From NCBI RefSeq assembly GCF_016808095.1, contig NC_068979.1, forward strand, positions 22,093,444 to 22,157,443: 64,000 bases of DNA, in the 5' to 3' direction. The first letter of the stretch is position 1; each line of letters opens with the position of its first letter. The translations under genes were made by a program, and so were the position numbers. The notes beneath the pieces are model-generated. The model did not search any database. It had not been told where the DNA came from and saw only the letters and a list, made by a program, of their open reading frames with translations. Source of the stretch: Vigna angularis (taxonomy: Eukaryota; Streptophyta; Magnoliopsida; Fabales; Fabaceae). Of this stretch, positions 1 through 12,499 are shown one piece after another.

Positions 1-1000
1 AGTTTATATGGTATAGATGTTTTTTTTTCAACTTTTTCACACATTGGATAATGTCACTTCACATATCATATACTACATCATAAATAGCAATAAATAGGAT
101 ATTTCACCATCTCCACATACTAAACCCATTTAATTTAGGTAAAAAAAATCCCATCCTAAAAGAAAGTAAAGAATTAAAAGTCCCTAGACGCATAAACTAC
201 AAATTATAGAGGTAGCACACAAGCTTAAACCTAGATACCCACCTTTAATAATCACTACACATCCACATATCAATAATATAAACTAATTGATCTATTCGTA
301 AATTATTCAGATTTTATTAAATAATGAATTGATTTTTCTCTCTAATAAGTAAGATAAGTTCAAACTTAATTTTATTTTCCACTACTTAACTCAAACGTAT
401 CTATTTTACTACAATGTAAGAGAATAAAGTGTTTTCTTTTTCTTTTACATTGATAAAAAAATATTTAATAACTTTATTCGTGATTAATGTGTTGAGTTAT
501 ATTATTGATACTTTCTAATAAACAATTTCCCAAAATAAAATAAGTTAGATATTGAAAAGTTGTAAATACTCAAGTGTATAAAAGGTAAATAAAAACTATT
601 TTATTTAAAAAAACTGTATTTTCAAATATTTTTAGTACTTCTTTAAAAAAAATTTTAAGCGGGTTAAATTTTAAACGTTCGTTACAAATTCTCTCAAGTT
701 CTATTAAAATACTTTGAATTATTCAGTAACAAAATTCTTACACTGGTAAAACAAAAATTAATTGGAGTTCAATTTTCGACAAGTGAATCAACTTTGTTTG
801 ACTTATTACTTTATTGTTTATAATTAAACTCCGACAAGTACTAATCAGTGTTGTAATTAAATAAGAAATGGAAAGGAATATTTTGTTAAGGTCCTTAAAA
901 ATTGATTTTGATAATTATGTAATTCTTTAACCTTAGTTTAGCAAGACACTTAAACTCAAGCTCCATATTTTCTTCGCAAGTGTGGTTTGAACTGAAAAAA
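1..1000. other. AT-rich spacer upstream of the PYL gene
   Basis: No reading frame of interest and no recognisable repeat. The stretch is strongly AT-rich with many A and T runs. The last few hundred bases presumably hold the promoter of the ABA receptor gene, but I could not single out a convincing TATA box or ABRE-type element. Confidence 0.5.
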
Positions 1001-1159
1001 AAGAGAGTATAATTTGAAGTTTAAGAAAGCAGTGACTTTTGGTGGAGTTGCATATATTAGCAAGTGGGAGAGAAAGAAAACAGAGTTTGGGAGGGAATTT
1101 CCAGGAATACCCCTAACCGTTCCTCAAAGTCTCGTTCCGCAAGCGCCAACAGCGTCTCT

Positions 1160-1208
1160 TACACACTCTCTCCTTCTCACGCTCTCTCTCTTTCTCTCTC
1201 TCTCCGCC
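1160..1208 (+). promoter_or_regulatory. CT-rich 5' leader before the PYL start codon
   Basis: A pyrimidine tract made mostly of CT dinucleotides ends directly at the ATG at 1209. Such CT-rich leaders are common just downstream of transcription starts in plant genes. It marks this stretch as 5' UTR and argues against extending the protein upstream, since the extension would be a low-complexity Leu/Ser run. Confidence 0.55.
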
Positions 1209-1868
1209 ATGGAGAAAGGTGAGAGCTCCGCCTCCACATCGGAGCCAGACTCTGACGACAACCACCGCATCCCGACCAACCACCACCTCAACCCTCCCTC
1301 CGGCCTCACCCCGCACGAGTTGGGCTCCCTCGTCCCCTCCATCACGGAGCACCACACCTACCTCGTCGGCCCCGGCCAATGCTCCTCCCTCCTCGCCCAG
1401 CGCGTCCAGGCTCCACCCGAAGCCGTCTGGTCCGTCGTCCGCCGCTTCGACAAGCCACAGACCTACAAGCACTTCATCAAGAGCTGTGCCGTCAAAGACC
1501 CCTTCCACATGGCCGTCGGCGTCACACGCGACGTCAATGTCATATCTGGCCTCCCCGCCGCCACCAGCACCGAGAGGCTCGACCTCCTCGACGACGACCG
1601 CCGCGTGACCGGTTTCAGCATCATCGGCGGCGAACACCGCCTCCGAAACTACCGCTCCGTCACCAGCGTTCACGCCTTCGACTCCGACGCAGACGCTAAG
1701 ATCTACACGGTCGTCCTCGAATCCTACATAGTTGATGTCCCCGACGGCAACACCGAAGAGGACACGCGTCTCTTCGCCGACACCGTCGTCAAGCTCAACC
1801 TTCAGAAGCTCGCCACCGTCACCGAAGGAACAAACCGCGACGGTGACCATAAGCCACACTCACGGTGA
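1209..1868 (+). CDS. PYL: PYR/PYL/RCAR abscisic acid receptor, PYL4/5/6-like
   Basis: A 219-residue START-like (Bet v 1 fold) protein that binds abscisic acid and then inhibits clade A PP2C phosphatases, releasing SnRK2 kinases; it acts in cytosol and nucleus. Visible hallmarks are the ABA-carboxylate lysine in FIKSC (K91), the gate loop SGLPA (113-117), the latch loop with HRL (143-145) and the C-terminal helix NTEEDTRLFADTVVKLNLQKL (181-201). Residues 1-40 are a Ser/His/Pro-rich tail typical of the PYL4-6 group, which is intronless, as here. The start at 1209 gives the usual family length. An in-frame extension to 1014 begins with TTG and is low complexity. The coding region is markedly GC-rich, especially at third positions, against AT-rich flanks. 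Subgroup assignment is by recall of family features; receptor identity is near certain. Confidence 0.95.
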   Translation: MEKGESSASTSEPDSDDNHRIPTNHHLNPPSGLTPHELGSLVPSITEHHTYLVGPGQCSSLLAQRVQAPPEAVWSVVRRFDKPQTYKHFIKSCAVKDPFHMAVGVTRDVNVISGLPAATSTERLDLLDDDRRVTGFSIIGGEHRLRNYRSVTSVHAFDSDADAKIYTVVLESYIVDVPDGNTEEDTRLFADTVVKLNLQKLATVTEGTNRDGDHKPHSR

Positions 1869-3874
1869 AGCAATCCAAACCAGCACTGCGCAAATCTCAA
1901 TAAAAACAAAAAGAATTAAACAAAAGAAGGGATTGGAATTTGAAACAATCGCTCCCTCGCTCACCAATTCATAAAAAGAGAGAAACAAGTTATTCTCTGT
2001 TTTTCTTTTCTTTTATTTTTTTTCTTTGGAAATTCATTTACTTTTCCTTTATATTTTTTTCGGGTAAGACTCTCGTTTTGTGTTTTTGATGATTTTCTTT
2101 GGCGGTAGCTAGCATGTCCTCCTTGGTGATCCGTTGAATTTTGTTATTACAATGGGTAAGGGCAATTTGGTCAATGCAGGTGTACAGGAAATGTTGACTT
2201 GTGATGTTTGTTCTTCATGGTGTCTTTCAAACCGTTCTGTGAATATCATCATTTGCTTTTCCTCTGGATTTGATTCCGTGTACATATCTTCCCCTTTTTT
2301 CTCCCATGAGTGCAAGCCTACTTAAAGAAGATGCTTCCTTCTGTAGATTGAAGATGCTTATGGTATTATTGCACGAATCAAATAGGTTTTCTGTTAAATT
2401 TTGTTGGGAAGGTGGTAGAAATGCACTTATGGCTACACCATGTGATATTTTTCAATCATCAAAATGCTTTGATTTCCATGTGCCTATAGAGTGTTTTTAA
2501 TGTAGAAAGTCAAATTAGGGGTTGAGAAACAGAACTGGGAATATAAAGTAGCGGAGAGCACAGTCATAAGAGTCTCTTTCTCTCCCACAATCAAGGTGTC
2601 ACCAACGCTGGAATCAATTCTTTTTGTCTTTTACATTCAACGCCATCATCGCCCTACCCTTCCATAACATAAACTCTAGAACTGGTTTCGATGGGTGGGA
2701 ATAAATTAAAACAAAATTCACTCATCAACTTGGTTCATCAAAGACCATCTTTAAATGCAATTTTAGTTCCTTCCTTTGTAAGATTTTCCCAATTTTTGTT
2801 CATATCTTTAATTCAACATTTTATGTCTTCAATTTTATCTGATATTTTGTAAGTGTAGCATGCAGCAACTTATAATTCATTTTTTTTAATGCCAGTTATC
2901 TCTTAATTTGTAGATAGCAACAAGTTAGAAAATAGTATTTTCTACATGCAACTATTATAAGTATGGCAACGTTGTGCTTAAGTTATGTGACAGATTCACA
3001 TAATCTCTAGTATGTTTTTGCTAAGTCATTTTATGTCAACTATTGCTTTAGTCATTTGTTTGCCAGGAAAAGATGGCTTATGTGAACCTATTTTTAAAGT
3101 AGGAAATAAAATTAGATGAAATTAATTTTTGTTTCTTTTATTATTACTATATCATCTACTTCTTTACTGTGAATCATCTGCCATTTCATTTTTCTTTCAT
3201 TGTCATAAAATATCGCAATACATTTTGGGAGTTGTGTTGGATATTTATGCTATACTAACCCGTGTCAGGAAGCTTATTCATCCAAGTGACCATGTACCTA
3301 AAAATACGAACTGTATGTTTTTAAATATATTTACTTCCACACACTAATGTTGGTTATATGAAAGCATAAAAGGAATTTATTCCTAAATAAATTTTAATTA
3401 AATAATAAAATGTGTATATTTTTAAAAATATAATTAGAAACATATCAATAACTATTTTTTTATAACATGATGTTGACCTCTAATTCTGATGAACTTTAAA
3501 AGATGTAGGTTGGTATAATCTCTAAGAATAAAAATGTACATTGCATTGAGCAGTTATATTCTTCAATTTGATAAGAATATTAGATGGACTCACATCACAA
3601 CAGAGATCAAAATCCTTGTAAATCTTACACCAAAATTTCCATTCCCAATATAAGACTTTATTTGTAATTGGACTTTAACACATCATACAATACTTTTACA
3701 AACATTATATATCTTTCTGTCTCTTAATTACATAAAGTACCTTATTTTCTGTTTCTATACAAAATTTCACAAACACAGATTCTCTATTACAATTTAAATT
3801 ATATTGCCATGTCAACAACGTAACCAGATACTTAAGGGTAAGCTTTCTATCAACAAATATGACATATGTTGCTA
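1869..3874. other. PYL 3' UTR and intergenic spacer
   Basis: A possible near-upstream polyadenylation signal (AATAAA) lies at 1899-1904, though that would make a very short 3' UTR. The moderately complex sequence to about 2700 may be longer 3' UTR. Nothing coding is recognised beyond it. Confidence 0.4.
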
Positions 3875-3879
3875 GTAGT

Positions 3880-6246
3880 TGTAAAATCCTGAAAATAACA
3901 TCTGGAAGGTAGGGACAGATGTCGCAAATGCAAGAGAGTAAACATTTTATAGAATTTTCCAAACCACAGCTCATCTTATTTTCTCATAAATTTGCATCTC
4001 TCTAAAACTCAAACATCTATCTTTTCTCGTCCTTCTCTCTAGAAATCCTTCATCTCATTTTATCTTTTCTTCAACCAGCCACAGTCTGAGCAATTTTGGG
4101 GGTTCAGATCTTCTTTTCCACCGATCAAAATCAAGTTTAGAGTCAGTAAGTTCACTCTCTTCTTAGAAATTCTATTTCTGGCACATGCAAACCAAGTTCC
4201 TGGTTGCATGTGTTCATCAGCTTCTTCTTCTTAGTTCTAACCACTTTTCTGGTAATTTTGGGTTGGTCTTTTCTCACCAACCGGTGAAATATAGATGTTC
4301 TTGGGATTTTCTGGTAAGAAAGCAAAATCTGGAAAGAATAATCGTTGTTCGGTTCGGTCAAAGAGGTAAGGGAAGCTAGATAATTTAATTACTTGGTTTT
4401 GATGTATGGATATGTTGTTTGATAATTATGCATGCGTATGAAATTGATTTGGATAAAGCTGTATGAGTGTAAAATTTGATGAATTGGGTGTTCGGTGCTG
4501 TTGGTGTGGAATGTTGATGCTGTGTTTATGATGATTGTGTATCTGTATGATTATGGAACAGTGGTCGAGTGAAATTGGTAAGGTTTTGTGTCGATCCTAA
4601 TTTTGTAGCTATTCTGCAGAATTATGTAGTTGCTGAAGGCCTTTAATTGATCGTTCGACTTTTATCTGGTGTTTGATCTTAACTGAATTCTGCTATTGTG
4701 GATTCTCAGTTAATGACCGTTCGATTTAGTGTTGATTTTAAATTAATGTAGCATTCGGTATAGACATAACTTTTGTTGTAAACAACGTTCAGTCTGTCAT
4801 AGGCTATAACTGTTATTGACCGCTCGGTCTTGAACTGTCTTGGTAGTGCTCGGCCAGATGCCAACACTCGGTCTCAGTAATGCTCGATGATGTACTAAGC
4901 ACTTGGTGTCGTCATATTACAAAATTATGTAATTGAAATTGTAACTAAGAGGGTTCAGACTAAGCTTGTAGTGTTCGGTCTAGGCTCTTAGATTTTGGTT
5001 ATGAGCTTTAGTATTTGTTTATGTCTAATTATAGATGTTCTATAGTATTCAGTCAAATCTTTGGATTCTGTGTAGTAAATATCCCGTTCGTCCATGTTCA
5101 CCATAGGGAAATAATATTCCCTTCGGTCATGTTCACCATAGGGAAACAATATCCCGTTTGGTCAGGTTCACCATAGGGAAACCATATCCCGTACGGTCAT
5201 GTTCGCAGATAGGAGGTGTTCTACCGTCAGGTTTTGTTCATAATAAGTGTTGATATTTTTTCAAGTCAGTTATGCTCAATGGTGATGTTGTTTTAATGTT
5301 CGGTTTGAAGTTATTTAAAGGTGTTATGGATGAGGAAATATGTTGTTAATGAGGTATGGTATTTAAAATGTGATATGAATGGAATAGTATGAATATGAAG
5401 AAGTATGATGTGATTTGTATTATATGGATATGAACGAGTGTTCCAAGGAGGAATATCTCAGAAATGGTTAAGAAATTGTAAAGTATGAATATGGTCAGAC
5501 TAAGCTGTCGTTCATCCTGACATTCTAATGGTCACCAAGTCTCAATTAGAGAATGGTGATGCATGTAGTGAGAATAGCAGGAGACCCTAGCCTGGGCGGT
5601 ATGTATTACCTTGACCTAAGGTGAGGAATAACGAGCTAACCTCGTGTGGCAGCTCAAGGGTTTTCCATGCTACGGTAATCATAAGGTTTTTAGATTACCA
5701 CCCACGAGCACACGAACATTGTAGCTACATAATTCATACAATCCGGACAGTCAAAGGGAAAGTGGTCGGTTATAGTATGTTGGTGTGATTTCTGTAGAAG
5801 TATGATTGTTTTATGTGTTTGTATGAATTGTAAGTTTACATAGTTAATTAAATTACACTAGTTTACCCTTATTTTTCTGTCTTGCCTTGTTGTCCGTTCG
5901 GTAGTCCTTGTCTTTTCGATGATCATCCTGTGGGTGTGAGTAGAAGGTGCAGAAGCTTCTCTGGAGCAAGCGCTGGCATAAGAGGATGGTCTCCGCTAAG
6001 AGTAAGACCGTTAGGTCTTGACTTTGTTTTGATATTTAGTATAGGACCGTTCGGTTAATACACTTCTTGTATGACCGATCACTCTGCTCTTTTAGGTTGT
6101 ATCAGTGTAGGTTTTTGTAAAATTTTTAATTTATGGTTATTTTAGGATAAATGTAAGTTAAACTTTATTTACTGTAACTATTCTATTTTATTGTAAATAT
6201 AAATACTTTTGAATATAGTTTGTAGTTATATTTTTGGGATATTACA
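3880..6246 (+). mobile_element. Solo LTR A (LTR retrotransposon remnant)
   Basis: The segment begins TGTAAAATCC and ends GGGATATTACA, and is flanked by the 5-bp direct repeat GTAGT (3875-3879 and 6247-6251), the standard signature of an LTR retrotransposon insertion. No gag, pol or second LTR is present, so it is a solo LTR left by recombination between two LTRs. Orientation is set by the block GGTAAGGGAAGCTA (4365-4378), which recurs in the other large LTRs of this window, and by the GGGATRTTACA end it shares with LTR D. It contains a 35-bp tandem repeat and many TTCGGT-type motifs. Family is not determined; a Ty3/gypsy origin is a guess. Confidence 0.8.
5083..5207 (+). repeat. 35-bp tandem repeat inside solo LTR A
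   Basis: The motif CATGTTCACCATAGGG and its variants start at 5093, 5128, 5163 and 5198, an exact 35-bp spacing, with about 3.5 copies. Each unit contains an ATCCCGT/TTCGGTC portion and a CACCATAGGGAAA portion, with a few substitutions between copies. Confidence 0.9.
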
Positions 6247-6251
6247 GTAGT

Positions 6252-9200
6252 TCAATAAATTGCAAAAAGAAAAAACAAGTTTGAATTGAACAAAATCTGA
6301 AGTTGAGTAACCCTATATATTATTGGTGGAATGGTAAATGGGTCAGATTGTGCAACCCATTAGGAAGGTATAATAAGAAGGTGAAGGCACCTAGCAGCAG
6401 GCAGGTTTAGTTGATAGTGTTGTTGTTTCTCATATAGTAGTAGTAGTAGGTGGAGGGCAGTGAGAAAAATGGGAGTAAATAATTGTGTCAGATGGTGGCT
6501 AGTGTGAAGCATCTTTCTCCGAATTGCAGTGTGGAAAAGGGGAATTTGTAAGAAAGGTATAAAATTGAGAAGGACCCGTTTTCTGGCAGGTTTTTGTAGT
6601 GTAGTTTTGGTTCTTCCATTTGCAGGTTGAGGTTGGGTTAAATAAAAAAGGTGGCTCTTGGTACCCAATAAGGCCATTTCTAATAATCCAAATCTTCTAG
6701 TTAGCTGCATTTTTCTTAACCGTTCGTTCACAATGCTATGGCCCCATGCTTTTGCCTGCAAGTTCTGGTCGCTGTTATCATGATATTGATGCCTCGTTCA
6801 ACGTGTTGCTAGCAGAGGTATGTATTAATGTGGTGCCCCTTTTTGTTTTTCCAAATCTATATGTATGTGCAGGGTTTTTCCAGTATCTATAAGCTGGCAA
6901 TGTAGGGTTTTACTTTTCATCATCATATTTATTGTTTATACAAATAATAATACGAGTATTCTTTAGCCACTTTTAGGTTGTCACTGTTGAAGATACTCAT
7001 GGTGTCAACGTCTCCATGTTAGGTTACTGATTTTCCAGATAGGAACGTATCAGAATGGATTTGTTAGGCAACATACATACATACGTATACTGACATCGAC
7101 AATCGTATGGGTCAGATTTTTCCCTCTAACAACTTCCATTCTTCTCTTTTGTTTCCTTCTAATCAAACTCTTAATCTCACTTCTTTTATAAATATGTTCT
7201 CAAGTTTTTCTTAGGTAATATTACCGAATTGCATGTGTGTGAAAATTCTTTTCCACTAAAATGATTTAAAGAATATCTTGTCTAGTTCGATTACTACTGA
7301 TATTATTTTTAGGTTTAATAACTTGTTTTGTTTCCATTTTTGTTAAATAACATTAATTTAGTTTCTTGTTTTAAAAGTGTTTGAAAGTGATTCTTAATTA
7401 TTAATTTTTATATCAAAATTATCAGTTAAATAGAATCAAACTAAACTAAAACATTAATAATTTAGCACAGTGATAACATGTTAATTTAAAGTTGTATAAT
7501 GATAACATGTTAAGTAGTTATATTTGGTGTAACCTTGAGTATTTGAAGTTACGATCTAAAACATAAATTTAATCTTTCTCTAAGTCGTCATATTTTTTTC
7601 AATTAAAGCTAATGAGGAATTTACTTTTATCTTCAAAACAAAAAAACTTGGACAAACTTTCCATACATGATGATATGATTTATTTCAGTTTTCATATACT
7701 CTTTTAAATTACATAAACAAACTCACCTTATTAACATAATCAACCAAACTTTAAAAAAAATGTATCACATGAAAAACAACCAACTTTTAAACATTATTTT
7801 TAAAACAATACTATCATAATTAAACAAATGTCAATCATAAAGTTTTAATTAATTGCATCAAATTTTTTAATTAATATACGTACAGTTAGTTTAGATAAAA
7901 CATTTATTAAACTTTATGATTAAATATACACATGCATGGATAATAATAGAATACGCCAAAAATTAAAATAAGTATTATTTACGCCACAGTTTCTTTAAAA
8001 GGTATTAATTGGGCATATTTAAATATGATTGGATGAATTGTGGTAGTTGAATGGAAAAGGAAAAGAAAAGGAAAAATGGTAATGTGAGAAAAAGTCAGAA
8101 AAGGAATAAACTATGTAGATTCCATAGTTTTGGGGAATGTTATATAGAAAGGAAGAGTTTCACAATATTAGAGTGTATCTGTATGAACAAGTTGCATGCA
8201 AGTGAACAAATTCAATCAAACTTCTTTTCTTTCCAACTTAGTTTTTAGTGAATTATTTGTCGCAAAACTTGCTTTATTGCTCCACCACATAATCAACATC
8301 ATCAATATGTTTTCTTAATAATGCTATTTATCATTAAATCACATTTTACGGCCATTAAATGAATGAGCACAGAACACAGTTCGAAGGTAAAAGGTATCGA
8401 CAGTCCTCATTTTCCATTGCTTGCACGGTTGTTCTTCTGCCACTTCACATGCCTCCATCATATCACTTGGCTAATAATTAGTTTCTCCAAAAAAAATGGC
8501 ATTTTTCTATGTATTTTTTAATAAATTTCAACAAATAATAATATATTAAAAAGTAACGTTATGTGGGCACATATTTTTTTGAGAATGATGGCACTGAAAC
8601 AACAGTACCCTATTTGTGGGGGAGAAACATGTACGAATAAATAAAATTATAATTTTAATGTTTTTAGAGGTTTTAAGGTGGTACCATAAAAATTAATAAA
8701 TTTAGTGTATAGAAGAAATTAAAAAAATTGTGGGGCTAGTGGAGCTGAAAAGCAAGTTTTGAACAGTCATTTTCCTGGGAAAGTTACGCAGAAGATGTGA
8801 AAAGTGAATGTATTGTATTGTCGAACGTGTGAGAGCAGAACAGCCTTTGGGCAGGTATATCCAAATCCATCTAAGTACCTTTAAATCATGCCCACGCATT
8901 AATTCGACTACACAACACAAATCTCATTATCAACTTTACAAATCTATAACCATCTTATTAGTGGATTCAAGGAACCTTGCTAAACCAAAATTAAAAAAGA
9001 ATGCGCACTCTTTTTCTTTTTACAATGAATTTAATTTTTTTTATACAGTATGGTATGTTTTTTATTATAGATTGAAGTTATTTATTTATTAACTTTGGAA
9101 TTTGTCGTTATTTATTTTTCAAATAGTTTTATCAAATTAAAAGGTTATCTATAAAAGATACTTCAATTTTAAAGTTTGAAAAGTTTAACAAATTCAACCG

Positions 9201-9896
9201 TTAAATGTATAATAAATATAATTATTTTTTTTATATTAACTGTATTTATAGATTTTAAAATACAAAAGACTAATCATGATTTAATTGGTATTGATTATGT
9301 TTTACAATAAGTTAATCTCTATCAGACTTTATTATTGTTTAAAAATGATTAATCATATGATACAATCTTAACATTTTAGGTAGTTATCATGATATTTTTA
9401 ATTATGTAGACTGACTGATCCAAGATTAATTGAACAATAGAGTTTATTTTAGTGTTTAGTAGAAATGGGTTTTGATAGAATTAAAAAAAAGAAGATGGTT
9501 ATGAATTATTGTGGATTTGAAGTTGAAAAAGATGTATAAAGAATATTTGATCTTTTTTTAAGAACATATGGTTTGAGTAAACATAGCACGTGAAGAGCAC
9601 TATAAGAAAGGCGAACGAAAGCGACAAGGGGGCTTTTGAGATGATCCAATTGATACAAGTTGGCAAGTTGATACCAAAGAAAAGAGGAATAGAAGCTACA
9701 AACACTAACTTTAGAGGACTCAAATGCTTAACTATTTTCAACCCATTTCTCTTTTTCTTTTCATTGTTATTGCTTCTTCTCTCTCACCCAAAAACTAGTG
9801 GCCACAATCACAACTAATCCCAATCAGATCAAACTATTTGTAGGGCCACACCAATCATATTTCCTTCCTGTTTCTAGATGCTCTTTCCCTCTTTTA
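6252..9896. other. AT-rich intergenic spacer
   Basis: No convincing gene. Short open frames, such as a 133-codon one on the minus strand at 6360-6761, have no recognisable domain and are not supported by composition. The stretch starting AGGTTTAATAACTTG near 7311 resembles the terminus of a Mutator-like element, but no partner end was found. Confidence 0.4.
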
Positions 9897-9905
9897 TTTT
9901 AAATA

Positions 9906-10175
9906 GGTTTAATGGGTTAGTAAGTTTCTATTTTTGTTCGAAATCGGTATTTTTCTTTTTCGGTGTCTCAATTGGGTCCTTATTTTTATAAAATTGAATC
10001 AAACAAGGGCTTTCCGTCAAATTGATAAGACATCGTTAAGGAGAATGTTACGTGGCATGCTGACAGTGTCTTTTTAAATGATGTGGCATTAAAAACCTGT
10101 TTCAATTATCTTTATTTTATTTTTGAATTAAAAAATGAAGTTTACAAAGTGGAAATATAATATAAGTAAGGGCAA
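9906..10175 (+). repeat. Left terminal inverted repeat of the MULE
   Basis: It matches the reverse complement of the right arm over nearly its whole length, including the blocks TCTCAATTGGGT, CCGTCAAATTGA, AAATGATGTGGCATTAAAAA and TTTTTGAATTAAAAAATG. The inner end, AAGGGCAAAG, mirrors CTTTGCCCTT on the right. Confidence 0.9.
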
Positions 10176-10977
10176 AGTTGGGAAATCAAATTAAATTAAG
10201 TATCCAATTGGGGCTTGCCACGTGGTAGCCCCTTAAATTAGGGTTTTAGAATTGGGATTTGGAAAGCTTGCTTCTGCCTCCTCTGCCTGCGTCGCGAAGT
10301 GTGTTGCTGCCAATTGCCATGGAGATCTCTGTGTGCGAAGAGAAAAATTTCTCTTGTGGTTGCATTTTGATTTTTGCAGGTGCTTCACGATTCTAATTAT
10401 CTCTCGCGATGATGGTGGAAAACAAAGGGAATCACGCTCATGAGTTTCGCCTCCTGAGTCTTGATCGTGCTTGCGCGACTAGGGTTGTCTGATTTGGGGA
10501 TTTTTTCTGCGTTTTAGGGTTCCTCTGTCGTTTCTGGTTTTTCTGCGTTTCAGGTTGCGAAGACAGTGGAGATCGAATCACGATTAGTGGCGACCTAGCG
10601 AGTAGCTAGCGAAGAGGCATGAGTGTGTTTGGGTGGTCTCTGTAGCGGCATTGACGAGGTGGTCAGGTGAAGATGTTTCACAATGGCGGTTGATTTGGGA
10701 ATTTTCGCAGATTCAACTTTTTTTTGTCAATTTTGCATCAGTTAACATACATCTTTTTTCTGGTTTTTGATTTGGGAATTTTCGCAAGTTCTAATTTTGT
10801 CTCGTAGTGGTGAAAATGTTGGACGAACTCGCGATTGGGTTCCTGTAATTTGCAGTTCTGTCTACGGTGGCTGCCATGGAAGCGTGATTTGGTTACCGGA
10901 GAAGATGAAGGATGGCATTCCAAGAGCAATGTTTGGTGCTGGCAATGCTTTTGGACCTTTCCATGTGTTCTATGAAA

Positions 10978-11216
10978 TGAGATGACCACTTTGCCCTTAT
11001 TTAAATTTTATTTTCCCTCTTTGCACTCCATTTTTTAATTCAAAAATTAAAAAAAATACACTTCGCACACGTTTTTAATGCCACATCATTTAAAAAGAAA
11101 ATGTCAGCCACGTAACACCCTCCTTAACGGTGGCTTCTCAATTTGACGGAAACCCCTAATTGCTTCAATTTTATAAAATCAAATACCCAATTGAGACGCC
11201 GAAAAAGAAAGGGACT
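10978..11216 (-). repeat. Right terminal inverted repeat of the MULE, inner part
   Basis: Reverse complement of the left arm from the AAGGGCAAAG block outward. It stops at GGACT (11212-11216), where the LTR element entered. The outer 41 bases of the same arm resume after the insert at 13560-13600. Confidence 0.88.
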
Positions 11217-11599
11217 TGTTTCGGTTGAATTGGTCCGAGGGTCAGTCGTCCTTCTTTGCTTTGCTCTCTTTTGATCTTCAATCCTCCCCGAGAACGCGAT
11301 CCACTCCAATGAGTTGTTGACCTACAGAAGACACTCCGACGCTTAAGTCAGATATGTTTCATAAAGAGATCTACATTTTATTAGGATAGATAAAGATCAT
11401 TGTACCTGAACATCAGTTGTCTACTTATAAGGCTTGTGACAGCCACGTCCATTGATTAACCATTAATGTAATATATTTTAGGTAATCAAATCCAATAATT
11501 AATCATTAATGTCGTATATTTGTAGAGGGTAAGACAAACTTACCTATTAGTACTTTCTTAATGACCATCAATTTCGATCGGTATACTTCGTATAGTACA
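11217..11599 (-). repeat. 3' LTR of the non-coding LTR element
   Basis: Direct copy of 13236-13554 with substitutions and indels. Shared blocks include CTCTCTTTTGATCTTCAATC, CTCCCCGAGAACG and TACTTCGTATAGTACA. It lies next to the GGACT target duplication. Confidence 0.88.
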
Positions 11600-11949
11600 T
11601 AAGCCTCCGAAGTCCGAGTAAGCTCTTTATTAAAAGAGGTGCCTAGGGATTATTATGAGCATTAAAAGAGGCCGCTCACGTTGTATTTAGGGAGTCTATC
11701 TTCGATATTTTAAGTCTTCATTGCTTTATCTACCGAGCGGCGAACTCTAAGAATTCTCTTTGGATTTGTTCCTTAGACTGATCAGAAAATGTTAAGAGTT
11801 CTCTTTGAAACTTTTTCCTCTGCAAGAGATTTTTACTCCAAAAAATATGCTTTTAAATAAAGTAAACGCTTCAATATTTATTTTTATAATGAAAAGACAT
11901 TGGAACCTGACAAATCTGAACCTGTTGAGTAGTTGACAGAGTTCTTTTT

Positions 11950-12490
11950 CGAACTTCCTACATTGAGCAGAGATTTCTTAAGCCATTTTTCTGACTTCCC
12001 CCGCGCAGCTTCAGGTAGGAGTCATTTTTCTGACTTCCTACATTGAGCGGGGATTTCTGAAGCCATTTTACTGACTTCCCCCCGAGCGGCTTGAGGCATG
12101 AGTCATTTTTCTGACTTCCTGGTTGAACGGGGATTTCTGAAGCCATTTTTTTGACTTCCCCGAGCGGTCCTGAGGCAGGAGTCATTTTTCTGACTTCCTG
12201 CGTTGACCGGGGATTTCTGAAGCCATTTTTCTGACTTCCCCCGAGCAGCTTGAGGCATGAGTCATTTTTCTGACTTCATGCGTTGAGCGGAGATTTCTGA
12301 AGCCATTTTTCTGAATTCCCCCGAGCGGCTTGAGGCAGGAGTCATTTTTCTGACTTCTTGCGTTGACTGGGGATTTTTGAAGCCATTTTTTTGACTTCTC
12401 CCGAACGGTCCTGATGCAGGAGTCATTTTTCTGACTTCGTGCGTTGAGCGGAGATTTCTGTAGTCATTTTTCTGACTTCCCCCAAGCGGG
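11950..12490. repeat. Tandem array of ~80-bp units
   Basis: The block GTCATTTTTCTGACTTC recurs at 12021, 12102, 12181, 12261, 12341 and 12422, a spacing of 79-81 bp. Each unit alternates an AGTCATTTTTCTGACTT half with an AAGCCATTTTTCTGACTT half, so the 80-mer is itself built from two diverged ~40-bp halves. GC-rich spacers such as CCCCGAGCGGCTTGAGGC lie between them. There are about 6.8 copies. Confidence 0.92.
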
Positions 12491-12499
12491 CATTATAGC

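Noticed and set aside
1014..1208. 65-residue N-terminal extension of the PYL protein
   Set aside because: Begins at TTG, consists largely of Leu/Ser from the CT-rich leader, and would make the receptor longer than the family.
1113..1859. 248-codon open frame antisense to the PYL gene
   Set aside because: Mirror of the GC-rich third positions of the receptor gene. It has no domain and low-complexity Glu/Val/Gly content.
6360..6761. 133-codon minus-strand open frame
   Set aside because: No recognisable domain, and composition resembles random non-coding sequence.
10252..10443. Short frame with several Cys residues in the MULE core
   Set aside because: Only about 60 codons, begins at a non-ATG codon, and no match to a family I recognise. 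Recorded instead as possible captured sequence.
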